From the NCBI GenBank assembly GCA_003255025.1, contig QANY01008329.1, positions 509,151 to 573,150 of the forward strand: a stretch of 64,000 nt of DNA, written 5' to 3'. A program made the position numbers and the translations under genes. This DNA is from Datisca glomerata. Taxonomy: Eukaryota; Streptophyta; Magnoliopsida; Cucurbitales; Datiscaceae. The notes beneath the pieces are model-generated. The model searched no databases. It was not told where the DNA came from and was given only the letters and a program-made list of their open reading frames with translations. Shown in pieces: positions 35,480-48,433 of the stretch (the first letter of the stretch is position 1; each line of letters starts with the position of its first letter).

Positions 35480-36870
35480 AAGTCGTCCGTTCACCATTTC
35501 AAGATATGGGGTTGCCCATCACATGTTCTAAGATAGAAGACATGCAAGTTGGCCAGTCGTTCAGAATTGTGCATGTTTGTAGGATATTCTATGAGAACAA
35601 AGGGGTATATCTTCTACAGTACGACTGGTAAGAATTGTGCATGTTTGCCCATTGCTGCTGCCATTGATTATGAAATTTGGCAAATGAACATCAAGACTGC
35701 CTTCTGAATGACAATCTTGAAGAACGCATTTATATGGCTCAACCAGACGGGTTCATGGAGAAAGGCCAAGAATGCAAAGTTTACGAACTGAAAAAGTTCA
35801 TTTATGGACTTAAGCAAGCGTCACGGTTGTGGAATATTAGATTCGACAAAAATGTTAAGAACTATAGTTTTGAACAGTTGGTGGACGAACCCTATGGTAT
35901 AAGTTGATACACTAAGGGAATGTGGTTTTTCTAGTCTTGTAGGTAGATGATATTCTACTCATTGTGAATGATGTAGGAAAATTATCTAATGTCAAGTTTT
36001 GACTTGCAAAGCAATTTGACATGAAGGATCTTAGAGAATCTTCATTTATCTTAGGTATTCAGATCTTTTGAGATCAGAAGAACAAACAATTGATACTCTC
36101 TCAAGCATCTTATATTGATAAGGTGTTGGATCGCTTGAGTATAAAAAAATCCAAGAAGGGATTTCTTCCCTTTAGACATGGAGTCAGCCTCTCCGAAGAG
36201 CAGTCTCCCAAGTCTCCTCAAGAAGAGGAAAACATGAGAAGGATACCCTATGCCTCGACCGTAGGAAGCCTCATGTACGCGATGCTTTACACTAGGTGTG
36301 ATATTTGCTATGTTATGGGCATAGTAAGTCGTTCCCAATCTAATCCTAGAATCGAGCATTGGAATGACGTTAAGTATATCCTTAAGTATCTTAGGAGAAC
36401 AAGAAATTACATGCTTGTGTATTCAGGTAGTGACTTGAATATGACGAGGTATACAGATTCTAATTTTCAAGTTGATAAGGACTTCAGGAGGTCCACTTCA
36501 GGATCGACGTTCATGCTGAATGGTGGAGCAGTTGTATGGAGACGTATTAAGCAATCATGCATTCCTGATTCAACCATGGAAGCTGAATATTTGGCAGCTT
36601 GTGAAGCTACAAAGGAGCCTGTATGACTTAGGAAGCTCTTAAAGACTCTGATAGTTGTTCTAGACACTGACAAGATTATGACACTCTATTGTGATAACAA
36701 TGAGGCTGTAGTGAATTCTAAGGAACCTATAAGCCATAAGTGATCAAAACACATAAACGTAAGTACACGTGATTAGATAGATTGTTCAGTGTGGAGACGT
36801 TGCACTTACGCATATTTCAATGGTCAACAACCTCATAGATCCATTCACAAAAACTTTAAGCAGTAAAGTT
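35480..36870 (+). pseudogene. Copia 1 reverse transcriptase and RNase H, broken
   Basis: Reads WQMNIKTAFLNDNLEERIYM and YELKKFIYGLKQASRLW. The catalytic YVDD box near 35,938 has become stop-VDD (TAG in place of Tyr). Then come RIPYASTVGSLMYAM and, in the RNase H part, CIPDSTMEAEYLAACEA. The start of the reverse transcriptase is deleted compared with copia 2. Confidence 0.85.
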
Positions 36871-36925
36871 TTCTATGGTCATCTGGAGGGCTTGAGGATA
36901 AGAGATTGTACACGCCTACTTTAGT

Positions 36926-36938
36926 TCAAGTGGGAGAT
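36926..36938 (+). promoter_or_regulatory. Copia 1 polypurine tract
   Basis: AAGTGGGAGAT directly before the right LTR, the usual plus-strand primer site. Confidence 0.75.
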
Positions 36939-38617
36939 TGTTGGAATATGTTCATAAAGAAGCGTGTAATAGCTACTTATTTGTATTTAGGTATTCCTCG
37001 GACTTTTTTATGAATAAATTGAAAGTTTTATTTTAAATTAAAGCGTGTTTAAAAAAAGATATATTGGGTTCACTTTTTACGTACGAAACAATAATTCTTG
37101 GAGTGGTGTACAAAATACGTACTAGGGCTCACCAAATATATAGCGAGGTTCATCAATTATGTAGTGGGGTAAATTATTGAAGTTCTGGAACTATTTTCAA
37201 TGAAAGAAGAGTGAAGACAGAAGCGTGTCCAGACAAACTCTTCCAAAATAGTTTAGAACGATATTTGCAGTCTTAGGATCGACTGGGCAATTGAATCCAA
37301 TTATGACTGTTAGGTTGAACCGTTGGATGTCAGTCTTGGGGCATAAGAGTGGGGACTCAAATGGTTAACCTAGACATGTTATGAACATGTTGAATAGACC
37401 GGTAACAAATTAGTTTAGAGCCCAAAATCATTTTACCTAGCTCTAAATCTAGTTGTTATACCTTAAGGGTATTTTCATAATTACCTTAATCTTGAGGTGA
37501 ATTTATAACTTGACTTAGTTGGTTGCAATATTTGATATGTCAACTGAGTGAGTTTGAATTGGCGGGCAATACCTCGGCTGTTGAGATTGTAATTTAATTA
37601 AGTAAGAGTTGTGTGATTCACAGATATGGAAATTCATTGTTGGATTGCGAAAGCAACAATATCATCTTATGCTTTATTGATGGGTGTGTGAATAAAATTA
37701 ACTTGGTCAAGTATTCGATAAAATGAGTCATTGAATAAGACTTGTGAATTGTACGAGACAATTCACAATAATGTCTTTCTTATTCACAATTTATAAATGA
37801 GTTAAGGAAATAATAACAAGAGTGTTAAAATGGTAAATTTACATTCCTCTCTTGGTACTGATATTAACGATGAGTATTATGTTAAAACATTCTATGAACC
37901 GTGAAAATAAATAGAGTTTATTTACATCAACAGAAAATGTAGGAGATCATGTAATTTGATACATCTAAAACTCTAGGAGATCATGTAATTTTCTGCAATA
38001 GTAGATAATTAGGGGAATTTTAGAAAGTTTATAATATATGGGTATATTTGTAAATACCAAAATTACATTTTGATAAATATTTAATAGCAATTTGATTGCA
38101 AAGAGATAATGAATATTAGATACATTTGTATTTATCAACACATAAAAAGAGAGAGAAATATTTTATCCTCTCACTACTATTGCCGCTGAAATTAATCTCA
38201 AGAAGGAAGATTTTATTTTTCTTTTTCAATCGTTTTAAGAGCCTACACTCAAATTCCTACGTAAAATTCTTCTGAGATATTTTTCTGGAATTAACGGGTG
38301 GTTGTTGGTGGACTAATTCAGAAATCATTCGTGGAAGATCAAGTTCATGATTTTGATCTTAAAACTTGAAGAACACGAAGAATGTTCAAGAGAGTTCCAC
38401 CAGTTCATAAATTCTCTGATACAGAGTAGAGGTGAAAAATTGTATTAACTTAATCTATTCGATTTAATATCGTATATGCATGATCAAACTAAAATTGGTT
38501 TTAAATTATTTAATATGATTATATAAGTTAAATAAAAAAATTATGATATTCCACCCACGAACCATTCGTGGTTCAAATCTAATTTTCTTTAATTTTTCAA
38601 ATCGATCGATCTTAAAA
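36939..38617 (+). repeat. Copia 1 right LTR, 1,679 bp
   Basis: Lacks several hundred bases after AAAATGTAG (near 37,940) that the left LTR has, and gains about 120 bp near 37,053-37,172 (GGTTCACTTTTTACGTACGA onward). Confidence 0.88.
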
Positions 38618-38630
38618 GTTCATAGATTGA

Positions 38631-40825
38631 ATGGACCATGTCATAGAGCTGAATGAAGTTGCCAACTCCCGTGTTAACCCTGAGGCCTATGTGGGCCTGA
38701 ATGAAGATGATGACTGATGAGATTTCCTCTTTGTTGTCTAAAGATGACTTGGGCAGGATTTAGAGGGCTTACCATATTCCCGATTATGTTCAACTACGAC
38801 TACTTGAGGTGGGCGAGAAGATTAGTGCTCCACGATACAGGGGGACTGCATTATTTTTTGCCTCATTGGAATGTGGATTGAGGTTTTGTCTGCATCCTCT
38901 CATGGAGTGGTTCTCCTTGACATGTATTGCTCCGGCCCAACTCCTGCTAAACTCGTGGAGGACTCTGATTGGTTATTGGGTTCTATGGAGGTTGTACCTC
39001 GGTGAGGACTTGACTTTGGACGAACTCAACTTTTGTTTTTTTTGAAGTCCCCCCCCCCCCCCAAGAAAAAGGTGGTAGGGGTGACTCCTCGTGTCCAGGG
39101 CCGGTAATACCTTAGTATCCGTATTGGAGAAGTGAAGGGGATTATGAGCGGGATCCTCTCCAGGTACAAAGATTGAAAGGATAGGTGGTTTGTGATTTCT
39201 GGGCTCTGGGATTCCCTTCTCGGGCATTCAGAGTCTGTGCCCATAGTCCCTCGGGTCTTCGGGGCCGCATGTGAACTTCCATTTTTACAAGGGGGCATCT
39301 GCATGTTGCTTACCTCGGTTGCTAATCCCCCTTATTATTGTTGTAGTGGTTAAGACGAGGCTAGAAGAACTCCCCGTCTACCTCATGTCCCAAATTTCAT
39401 GCCTAGTCGAGATCCCTATTGAGGCCCGCACTTACAACGCCATTCTCAGACCTGAACTTTGTTTTAGGCAGACTTGTACTTGGATCCTCCAGAGGACGTT
39501 ACAGTTGACCTTCTTGTCGAAGACCATTTGAAGGACTCTCCCATTCGTACGAGTATGATCCTCAACCGCATTCCCACTTTTGTTATTACTATAATTACCT
39601 TACCCCTTATAATTGTGACACCCCCTTGAATCAATGACTGGGGACGATCCTTCTTCCAAGAAACAAAGAAAGGAAATTGACGCCTCCAAAATTCAGAAAA
39701 TGGAGGTGCTCCGAGCTAAGAAGTTGGAGCGGTCGACAGGTAAAATGGTTCCCCATGCGCCTTGCCTTCTTTTTCACAGCTTCTAGCCCTAGGGGTACCA
39801 CCAACGGCTCTGCCTGTCCTTTCTCATTATGGGAAAGGTCCGTTGTAACATGGTTACATCCAGAGGACTCCCTAGAGCTCCACCATGGATAATGATCATT
39901 CGGGACACTGAGATCCTTCCCCCCAGGTCTGAGACTCCATTACGTCGGGCTCTGGCCAGCAGGGGTCTCATGGTGGCTAGAAGCGTAAAGGTGTAATGTC
40001 TCTAGAGGAGGCCGACCAGCCTGAGGCCCAAGCGCAAAGGTCTAATGTCTCTAGGGGTCTCGTGTTGGCCAGCATGGTGCTAGATTATCTATTCAAAATT
40101 GTCGATCTTGAGAAAGGAATCGTCTTTCTTGATGGGCTCGGGGAAGGGTTCCTTGATGGTTTCATGGTGCACACCCTTAACGTAAGTTTCGGCTTTGGCC
40201 TAGTACTTTATTCCTTGATCCCTATCTAGTTTCTGTCCTACTTTTCTTCTTTTCATTTCACAGATCCTGATCATTAATGTGGTGATGTTGGCACACCTTG
40301 GCCAATGGGAAAGCCAAGTGCTAAAGGCTATCCTCTCGGTGGAAGTTAAGCTCGTTGAGAGGAGCAATGACTTTTATTCTCTCTGCAACGCCTATGACAA
40401 GGTCCATCAGAGGTTGGAAGGCTGAGTTGCCTCGAAGGGGAGGCTACCCACCTTAAGAGGGAGTTAGGTCAAGCCATGGCCGAGGTCAATTGAGCTGCTA
40501 GTGCTCGTAGGGAGCTGGAGGCTCAGTTCTCTGATCTGGAGAGAACTGCCTCCAATCTACAGCGGTAACAGAACAACCTAAAGGACAATGTCAGACTCTT
40601 GGAGGGAAAGCTTTCTCGGGACATTCTTTCCCAGACTCAGGTAGATTATAGGGATAGGGAAGCTCATAGGGAGTTTGACTTAGAGGAGACCCTGTGAAAG
40701 GAGAATCGTGGCCAGTGGACTGAAGGTCACGCCAAGGGGATGAAAGACTTCAGGGCATCCTCGGAGTTTCAAACGGCCCTTCTCCCAGATTTTATGCCCT
40801 GCGTTGTGAAAGTTGTCGGGATGAG
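38631..40825 (+). pseudogene. Tat antisense ORF, N-terminal part (Transposase_28-type)
   Basis: Plus strand, opposite to gag. Starts MDHVIELNEVANSRVNPEAY and soon meets a stop. The block ECGLRFCLHPLMEW, then SWRTLIGYWVLWRLYLGEDL (38,860-39,030) is the core of the plant family described as putative gypsy type transposon protein (Transposase_28); despite the name no transposase activity is established. A run of 14 C (39,049-39,062) after a T run marks a frameshift. The part from 40,270 reads, with frameshifts, as an Ala/Glu/Leu/Arg-rich coiled coil. Copia 2 interrupts it at 40,826; it continues at 53,914. Confidence 0.75.
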
Positions 40826-42663
40826 TGTTGAAATATGTGCATAAAGTAGCATGTAGTAACTATTTATTTGTATTTAGTTATTTCTCAGACATTTGTATTA
40901 CTGAATTTTTTATGAATAAATTGAAAGTTTTATTTTAAATTAAAGTGTGTTTATAAATTACTCAAGTCCTAGAACTGTTGTCAATGAAAGAAGAGTGAAG
41001 ACAGAAGCATCTTCAGACGAACTCTTCTGAAATTATTCACAGTCTTAAGATCGACTAGGCAATCGAATCTGATTACGACTGTTAGGTTGAACTGTTGGAT
41101 GTCAGTCTTGGGGCATAAGAGTGAAGACTCAAATGGTTAACCTAGACATGTTATGATTATGTTGAACCGGTAACAAATTAGTTTAGAGCCCAAAACCATT
41201 TTCCTAGCTGTAAATCTAATTGCTACACCTTAAACGTATCTTCATAATTCCTTAATTCTGAGGTGAATACGTAATTTGATTTGGTTAGTTGCAATCTTTG
41301 ATATGTCAAATGAGTGAGTTCAAATTGGCGGGTAATACCTCGGCTGTTGGGATTGTAATTTAATCAAGTAGGAGCTGCGTGATTCAAAGATATGAAAATT
41401 TGTGGTTGGATTGCGAAACTAACAATATCACTTTATGCTTTATTGATGGGTGTGTGAATAAATTAACTTGACTAAGTATTCGATGAAATGAGTCATTAAA
41501 TGAGACTTGTGAATTGTACGAGCAAATTCACTATAATGGCTTTTTTATTCACAGTCAATAAATGGTAATTTTACATTCTGCTCATGTTACTGATATTCAC
41601 GATGGGTATTATGTTAAACTATTATGTTGACCGTGAAAATAAATAAAGTTTATTTACACCAATAGAAAATATAACGCGAATGAACCTAGAGTTGATTCGG
41701 TATCGAACTTATAGTCGAGTCGTACGGTGTCAGGATTAAATATGTTGAGAATATATGGAGAAAAATTTACCAGGTATTTGAATCTTAAGTTTTGTTCATG
41801 TGGGTCCATTCAGTCTCAGAAATAACTCAGCGAACAAGAATAGAAAAATGAACTAAGTTGGACCAAAATGTGTTTTGGTGCCAATGCATATTTGCTACAC
41901 CTATATGTGATTGATGATGGTACGTAAGTTAGTTAAGTGTAATTGCTGTATTGAATTAATTATTTATTATTTTCTAATTATTAGATAATTAGTTAAATAA
42001 AATAAATTAATTAATTGATAGTGATAAATTATATTTATCAATTGGATTGATGAATTTCAATACAACTAAAACCCGAGGAGATCATATAATTTTTGGCAAT
42101 GATAGATAATTAGGGAAATTTTTGAAAATTTTATATTATATGGGTATATTTTTAAATACCAAAAATTAGCTTTTGATAAATATCTAATAGCAATTTGATT
42201 GCCAAGAGATAACGAGTATTAGATAGAGTTGTTGTTATTAACATATAAAAAGAGAAATTTTTTTCTCCTCTCACTGCAGTTGCTGTCGAAATTAATCTAA
42301 AGAAGATAAGAGAAGATTTGATTCTTCTTCAGTCATTTTGAAAGCCCACACTCAAATTCCTACGAAACATTTTTCTGAGATATATTTCTAAAATTAATGG
42401 GTGGTTGTTTGTGGACTAATTCGGAAGTCTTTCGTGGAAGATCAAGTTCATGATTTTGATCTTAAAGCTTGAAGAACACGAAGAACGCTCGAGGGAGCTT
42501 CACTAGTTCAGTAAAGGTGGAAAATTGTTTTCCCTTAATCTATTCGTTTTAATACCGTATATGCATGATCAAACTAAAATTGGTTTTAAATTATTTATTA
42601 TGATTAAATAAGTTAAATCGATTTTTTTTTATATTCCACCCACGAACCTGATCGATCCTAGCA
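40826..42663 (+). repeat. Copia 2 left LTR
   Basis: TGTTGAAATATG...GATCCTAGCA; primer-binding site ATTGGTATCAGAG follows at 42,664. Confidence 0.9.
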
Positions 42664-42827
42664 ATTGGTATCAGAGAGTAGTGTTAAGATTATGCATATA
42701 GATAATTAAAATGAACGTATTGTGAATTTTATGGATATTGGCATATGTTTGTATGGTAGATTCAAAATTGGTTTGAATATGTTTTCTGATTGGATCCCGA
42801 ACTATTGGCTCTAGGCGTTTTTGATCT

Positions 42828-44270
42828 ACTAAATATTTTAAAATCCATTAAAAAATATTTCCTCCATGATGTTACGATAAAAAATGATAGTTTGTCTCAT
42901 CGAGGGATGAAGTCCAAACTATATCCTATCGCATCGAGACTCCTCTCATTTGGTTAACGCTCAAATGTCTCCACATCTAGCTTAGCCAATCATTAATGGT
43001 TTTGGTCACCTTGGCCCCATTGACTACCCCCTATGGAGGAATCCAATGTGCTTCAGACTAAGTGTTTAACCAACATATCGACTCTTAAAGGAGCTATGGA
43101 ATGGCCCCGCCCCACCACTCTCTTTAGAAGTCTTAGCTTCTGAAGCACTTGATGACTCAAAGCGACACAATACAAAAAAAATCACATTCAAGTGAGGACC
43201 GCTATGGGCGATTCTAACCCTTCCTCGTGGCATGATGAAGTTTGCGTTGGTGACATTGAGAACGTTTCAACTTAAACAACTCTCCCACTTAGTTTTTGAA
43301 AAAAATGGATTTTTAATTGTTTTTCAAAAAACATAAATTTTATTAATTTAAAAAATGTGACTTTATCCTTTATTAATTTTAAATCCCAATATAAAATCTT
43401 AACCATTCTAAATTTTGAATTGTAATAAAATAATAATCATTATCAATTAATCTATATTGATGCATGTACATGCTACATGGTAATTTGATATTGACATATC
43501 CTTAATCTATATAACATGTTATATGAAGATGCACAATTAAAATTAAATCATACATTTAAATTTAACCTCCATATTGGCTCATTTCTAATTACAACCCATA
43601 AAATAATAATAAATAAATTACAAATTAATTTATGAACTAATCTTCATGGCGTCTGTAATTTGCTCCTTCATCTCCATGTTGTCCCACCATTTTGTAACAC
43701 TTTACAAAGTATTAGTCCCATTTTTAAAAATAATTTTCAATTTAAATTTTTTAGTTTTCCAACATATTTTTACTTTGATAAACAAATTACCAAGTAATTA
43801 GTAAATTGATTTGTTTTTATAACAATTTAAAAAAAATTACAATTATACAAGTGTTCAAATTTACCAAATTAAATTAAAATTAAATAAGGGACTAAAAATT
43901 GATTTTAAAATAATATTTCAAAATTGAATTTCAAAAACAATTCCTTAAAACCATGGGTTTCCAAAACTTGTAGGCTTCTTAATCTGATTAGGACTCTACC
44001 GTGTAAGGGACAACACATGGAAGCAGTGGCGAGCGGCGGCCAGTGGTGAACAATACCGGCATGAATAGTACCAGCAGTGAAGTGTACCGATGTGAATAGT
44101 AGCATTCCAGAGTCTTCTCGGTGACTGTCCGGTGACTTCTCGATGGTGGTTTTGAGCGATTTCCAGTGATGACTTCAAAGCGACGATGAATTTACAATGA
44201 ATTTAAAATTTAAAACAATTACAATAAAAAATTACATAAATTTCTGTCTCAAATTTGGCGCACCGCTTTA
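42828..44270 (-). repeat. Copia 2 leader segment in inverted orientation
   Basis: Reverse complement of copia 1 sequence 32,070-33,620: for example TTTCCTCCATGATGTTACGA here against CGTAACATCATGGAGGAAAG near 33,569, and GGTTAACGCTCAAATGTCTC against GAGACATTTGAGCGTTAACC. It is bounded by normally oriented LTR/PBS sequence on the left and gag on the right. Short frames in it are not genes. Confidence 0.88.
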
Positions 44271-44289
44271 TTTATTCTTTTTAGTAAAC

Positions 44290-45050
44290 ATGTCGCTATC
44301 CCCTCTCTCAACTATTCTTAACGCGAACAAATTCAATGGTGAAAATTATGTGGTTTGGAAATGAACTTTTTTATATCTTGCTGATGGTAGAAAAGCACAA
44401 GTTCATGCTCACTATCCCTTGTCCTCTTGAACCTATTGCTGAATCGACTTAAGAGGAAAATGATGATTATACTTCTTGACTATGTTCTAATGAGATCGCC
44501 AGATGTTATATATTGGCATCTATGAGTATCTGTTGCAACAGCAGCATCACAACTTTGAGACTGCTTCTGATATGATGTTAAACATCACCTAAATGTTCAG
44601 GGATCAGGATTGTCAAGCCAGATAAATAGTTGTGTGTAACTTCATGAGCAGCATGATGTAACCTGGAACTCCTGTCAGAGAATATATGATGTTGATCATA
44701 AGTTATCTAAATGCGATGGAGATCATGGGTACTGAGGTCAATGGCGAGACTCAAGTGGATGTGATCCTAAAGACTTTTCCTAGTACATTTGATAACTTTA
44801 AGCTTAAGTATTCGATGAATAAGCTGAGTGTCGCCATCGAAAGTATGCCTTCCTCATCTAGCTCTAAAAAGAAATAGAGAAGGGGTCCAAGGAAAGTGAA
44901 TAAGCAGAAGCCGAGAGCTATCAATGGCAAGAGCATCACGGGTGTAGAAAAGTCAAAAGACAAGTTTCATTACTGTGGAGCTGTTGCTCATTGGAAACAC
45001 AACTGCCCAGAATATCTCAAATGGTTAAGTTCTACAGGTATAGTAATGGT
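44290..45050 (+). pseudogene. Copia 2 gag, broken
   Basis: Starts MSLSPLSTILNANKFNGENY, then a stop. It continues with SYLNAMEIMGTEVNGETQVD and ends in a good zinc knuckle CGAVAHWKHNC preceded by FHY (45,970-equivalent region 44,970-45,010). Confidence 0.82.
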
Positions 45051-45381
45051 TACTGAGACTTGTTATGTAGTTGACTCTACTTTTTCTTGGATTGTAGACT
45101 CTACAACTACTAACCACATCAGTTGCTCCTTGCAGGGGTTTAGGGAAATCAAAAGGCTTGAAAATGGCGAGTTCAGCTTCCGCTGGGGGAATGAAGCACT
45201 AGTATCATACTCATCAGTGTGCACTTTTAAATTATGTTTTAAGAAACATTTTATTATTTTACATGATATTTATTATGTCTTGAGTTTTGGGAAGAATTTG
45301 ATTTCCATTGGTTCATTAATTGAGCAAGAATTCGATCTAAAATTCGTTGATAACGATATTGGTATTTTTAGAAATGAATGA
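45051..45381 (+). pseudogene. Copia 2 protease, altered active site
   Basis: Reads FSWIVDSTTTNHISCSLQGF, where plant copia proteases have D-S-G-A at the active site; here Gly is replaced by Thr. Followed by HDIYYVLSFGKNLISIGSL, the usual end of the domain. The frame is open over this part but is detached from gag by stops. Confidence 0.8.
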
Positions 45382-45445
45382 TTAATTACTATTGCATGAA
45401 TGATTAATAAATTGTATCACGTAAAACCTATAGTACCCATGATTT

Positions 45446-46164
45446 ATGAGTGAAGTGAATATCGATTCACATAGGGATAGTGAAAGGTTGAACTATGACT
45501 CAACCGATCTAACCTATATGTGGCACTTATGTCTTGGACATATTAACCTAGACAAGATTAAAAGACTAGAGAAGGATGGTCATTTGCAATCTTTAAGTGT
45601 GGGTTCAGCACCCACATCTGGATCATGTACAGAAGGTAAAATGTCCAAGAGACATTTTTTATCAAAAGGTGAAATAGTCACTCAATACCTTGAACTCATA
45701 CATAGTGATGTATGTGGGCCATTGAATATCCAAGCAAAAGGAGTTTATGAAAATGTCGTAACATTCATTGACGACTACTCACGATTTGGTCATGTTTATC
45801 TAATGCACCAAAATTCTGAAACCTTTGAAAAGTTCAAAGAATATAATGCCTCAGTTGAAAAGCAATTAGAAAACTAAATCAAAACACTACGATCTGATCG
45901 TGGTAGAGAGTACTTGCTAGGAGAGTTTGAGGACTTTCTTAAGGAAGAATGTATTCTTTCTCAGCTTACAACACTTGGTACGCCACAATAAAATGGTGTG
46001 TCAGAGACAAGAAATCAAACTCTGATGGATATGGTTAGACTCATGATGAGTTACTCATCCCTCCCAGATTCAATCTGAGGAATGAGTTACTGACAATGGC
46101 ATATATTCTGAACCAAGTTCCATCAAAGACGGTGCCTGGTACACCATATGAAAGATGGTATGGG
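45446..46164 (+). pseudogene. Copia 2 integrase, broken
   Basis: WHLCLGHINLDKIKRL, HSDVCGPLNIQAKG, FIDDYSRFGHVYLM, then after a stop TLRSDRGREYLLGEF and NGVSETRNQTLMDM. The catalytic D, D, E positions are all readable. The solo LTR cuts it at 46,170. Confidence 0.85.
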
Positions 46165-46169
46165 TGAAA
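46165..46169. repeat. TGAAA target duplication, left
   Basis: TGAAA repeats at 48,429-48,433; copia 1 shows the uninterrupted site GGTGAAAGTCG. Confidence 0.85.
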
Positions 46170-48428
46170 TGTTGAGGGTTATGCCATCAAAGCATATGTA
46201 TTGATATTTTGGTATGAAATTTAAAGAGATTACATTTTTCTTATAATTGTTCTTTTAAATTATTGTTGAATAATTTATATAAATATCTGAAAATGTCATA
46301 TTCATTAACGAGATTATGATTTTATATTAGTACAAGAGGATTAAAATCATAAATTATGAATAAAATTGTCAGCAACACATTAAAGTATAGAATCTTTAAT
46401 GAATTGTTGCTAGTACGATTCACTAAGCATTATGAATGTATGTGATCTAGATCCGGATCATTGATATGGATAGACAGATTAGAGAACGTACTTTATATAA
46501 TGAGATTATACGATGTGAATTAATATCTTTGTTAACGTGCCGTTTATTGTAAAGATTAAATACACATCAATTCGATGATCATATGTAGATTAATATGAAT
46601 CTTGAGTAGTCATGAACTCTTATGCATGTCTACTGGATCTTTTGATTCAATCGTTAAGGTCTGTTTGTTAATCAGGTCAGTGATTTTTGTTTTGGAGATT
46701 CAGTGATGTGGATGACTGGAGACATGATCTTACAAGATTTGGAATCTAAACTCTCCTAATGAAACGTATATTGGTTCACTTAAGTGTTAGTTCTAGAACT
46801 GAATGGTTATTGAGCTTAAATTTATAATAAGATTATAAATTAGTCATTCACTAGTGGATTAATGGTACTTAAGGATCAAGAGGTAATTAAAAGGATAAAA
46901 TGATAATTTTACCTAGTTCTAATTTACGAACCAATAATTGGAGGACAAAACTACATAAAATGATTATGTCAGTGGACTACATGAGAATACTCTTTAAATA
47001 CATTCTATAATCTCTAAGAGTGCAATTCCTTATTTATAGTGGAGTGATAATGAAATTAATAAATATGATTATTTTATTAAAGAGTTTAATTAATAATCTG
47101 GTTTAGAGCATAGGATTATAGGTCAATCGTCCCCAAGTCACCTCTATGCTACGCTGTCTAGGGTGTGAATATTTCAGGGCATGAGAAAAGGATTGACTTG
47201 CAAAATGAATTTTTATTCCTAGTGCAAGTACATAATTATGAGATTATTATGTGTGATTAATTAATTAAATTATTTGTATATTTATAAATAATTTTCAGAA
47301 ATTATATATATATAAATAATTATCATCTTTTTTAATTATCGATTATTGAGACATAATATCTAATTTGTGAAATTAGATAAATTAAATTATTATTAGATAA
47401 TAATTTAAATCAACTAAGTCTGTTATTTGTGAAATAACAAATAAGTTAGTTGACGTAGATAATCAAATATTTTAATTTTAAATTAACTGATATCTAATTA
47501 TCTGATTAAAATAAATATTTAATTCATAGTAATTGTCACGTGTCATCACTGATAGAGTATCAGAAATTAACATGAACTACTATGATGCACGTGGCACTAC
47601 AATAGTGAGTGTGACACTGTAGTGCCACATGGCACTACAGTGGTGCCGTGAGGCACTGTGCTGGCTCACGACACACTACAGTGCAAGGTGGCACTGCAGT
47701 TGTGCACAATTACAGCGGGTCCCACTGCAATTGGTAATTTTATAATTCACTATTATTTTAGTTTATTCCTAAAAATATGATACATCATTATGTAGAATGT
47801 ATACAGACATTATTCTAATGGGCTTGGTGGTAAAAAAGAGGAGAGAATCAGTTGATCAGATCATCAGTTCGTCAATCAAGAATTAAATTGAGAACATGAT
47901 TGGTGTCAGAGAGATTTTTTTCTGTGATTAAAAGTGAATCAAATCTCTAAAGGAATAATCATTACATTCTTTCATAGAAAGGTCTCATTAAAATCCTTCT
48001 CAGTAAATCTCTAGATCTCATGTGTTGAGAACATCTAGAGATAGAAAAGTGTCTTGTAATATTCTACGTGCCTACATAAGTCCTAGTGCGTTTAGGATTG
48101 ACCTGGAGGATCTTGGTGTGAAACTCGAAGTCTACTGATCATTGAAACGATCTCGTGAGAATGGAGGATCGATCATTTTTACAAGAACACTTGATATAGC
48201 CTACAAGAGGTATATGATTCCTAACCTTATATGTTGTAGATTTAACTTATTAATATATAATGGTTCCTAACTGATTGAAAAAGAGTTTTCAGTAATAGTT
48301 TTTATTTGGTTACGTGGCGTTGTGCAAGTTTTGTTTTATTAAAATATTCAATTTTTAGTAGAAGTTTAATTTTTTAAAAAGGCCACGCGCCTCCACGCTC
48401 CGTCGTGCACGTGCCGCGATGACCAGCA
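46170..48428 (+). mobile_element. Probable solo LTR, 2,259 bp
   Basis: Begins TGTTGAGGGTTATGCC and ends GATGACCAGCA, with TG...CA ends and a 5-bp duplication. No coding domain inside. It has R/U5-like sequence in its right third. A TTGGTGTCAGAG word near 47,900 looks like a primer-binding site, so a truncated element is an alternative. A perfect 12-bp hairpin is at 47,615-47,642. Confidence 0.8.
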
Positions 48429-48433
48429 TGAAA

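Larger units (their letters stand above)
29966..38617 (+). mobile_element. Ty1/copia element 1, defective
   Basis: LTRs at 29,966-31,900 and 36,939-38,617 start TGTTGGAATATGT. A primer-binding site and a polypurine tract are in the right places. The flanking target duplication is GTTCG on the left and GTTCA on the right. Domain order is gag, integrase, reverse transcriptase, RNase H, which is the copia order. Stops and a deletion of about 0.6 kb between integrase and reverse transcriptase make it non-functional. Confidence 0.9.

Noticed and set aside
44751..44963. Minus-strand hydrophobic frame over copia gag
   Set aside because: Shadow of the gag zinc-knuckle region on the opposite strand.
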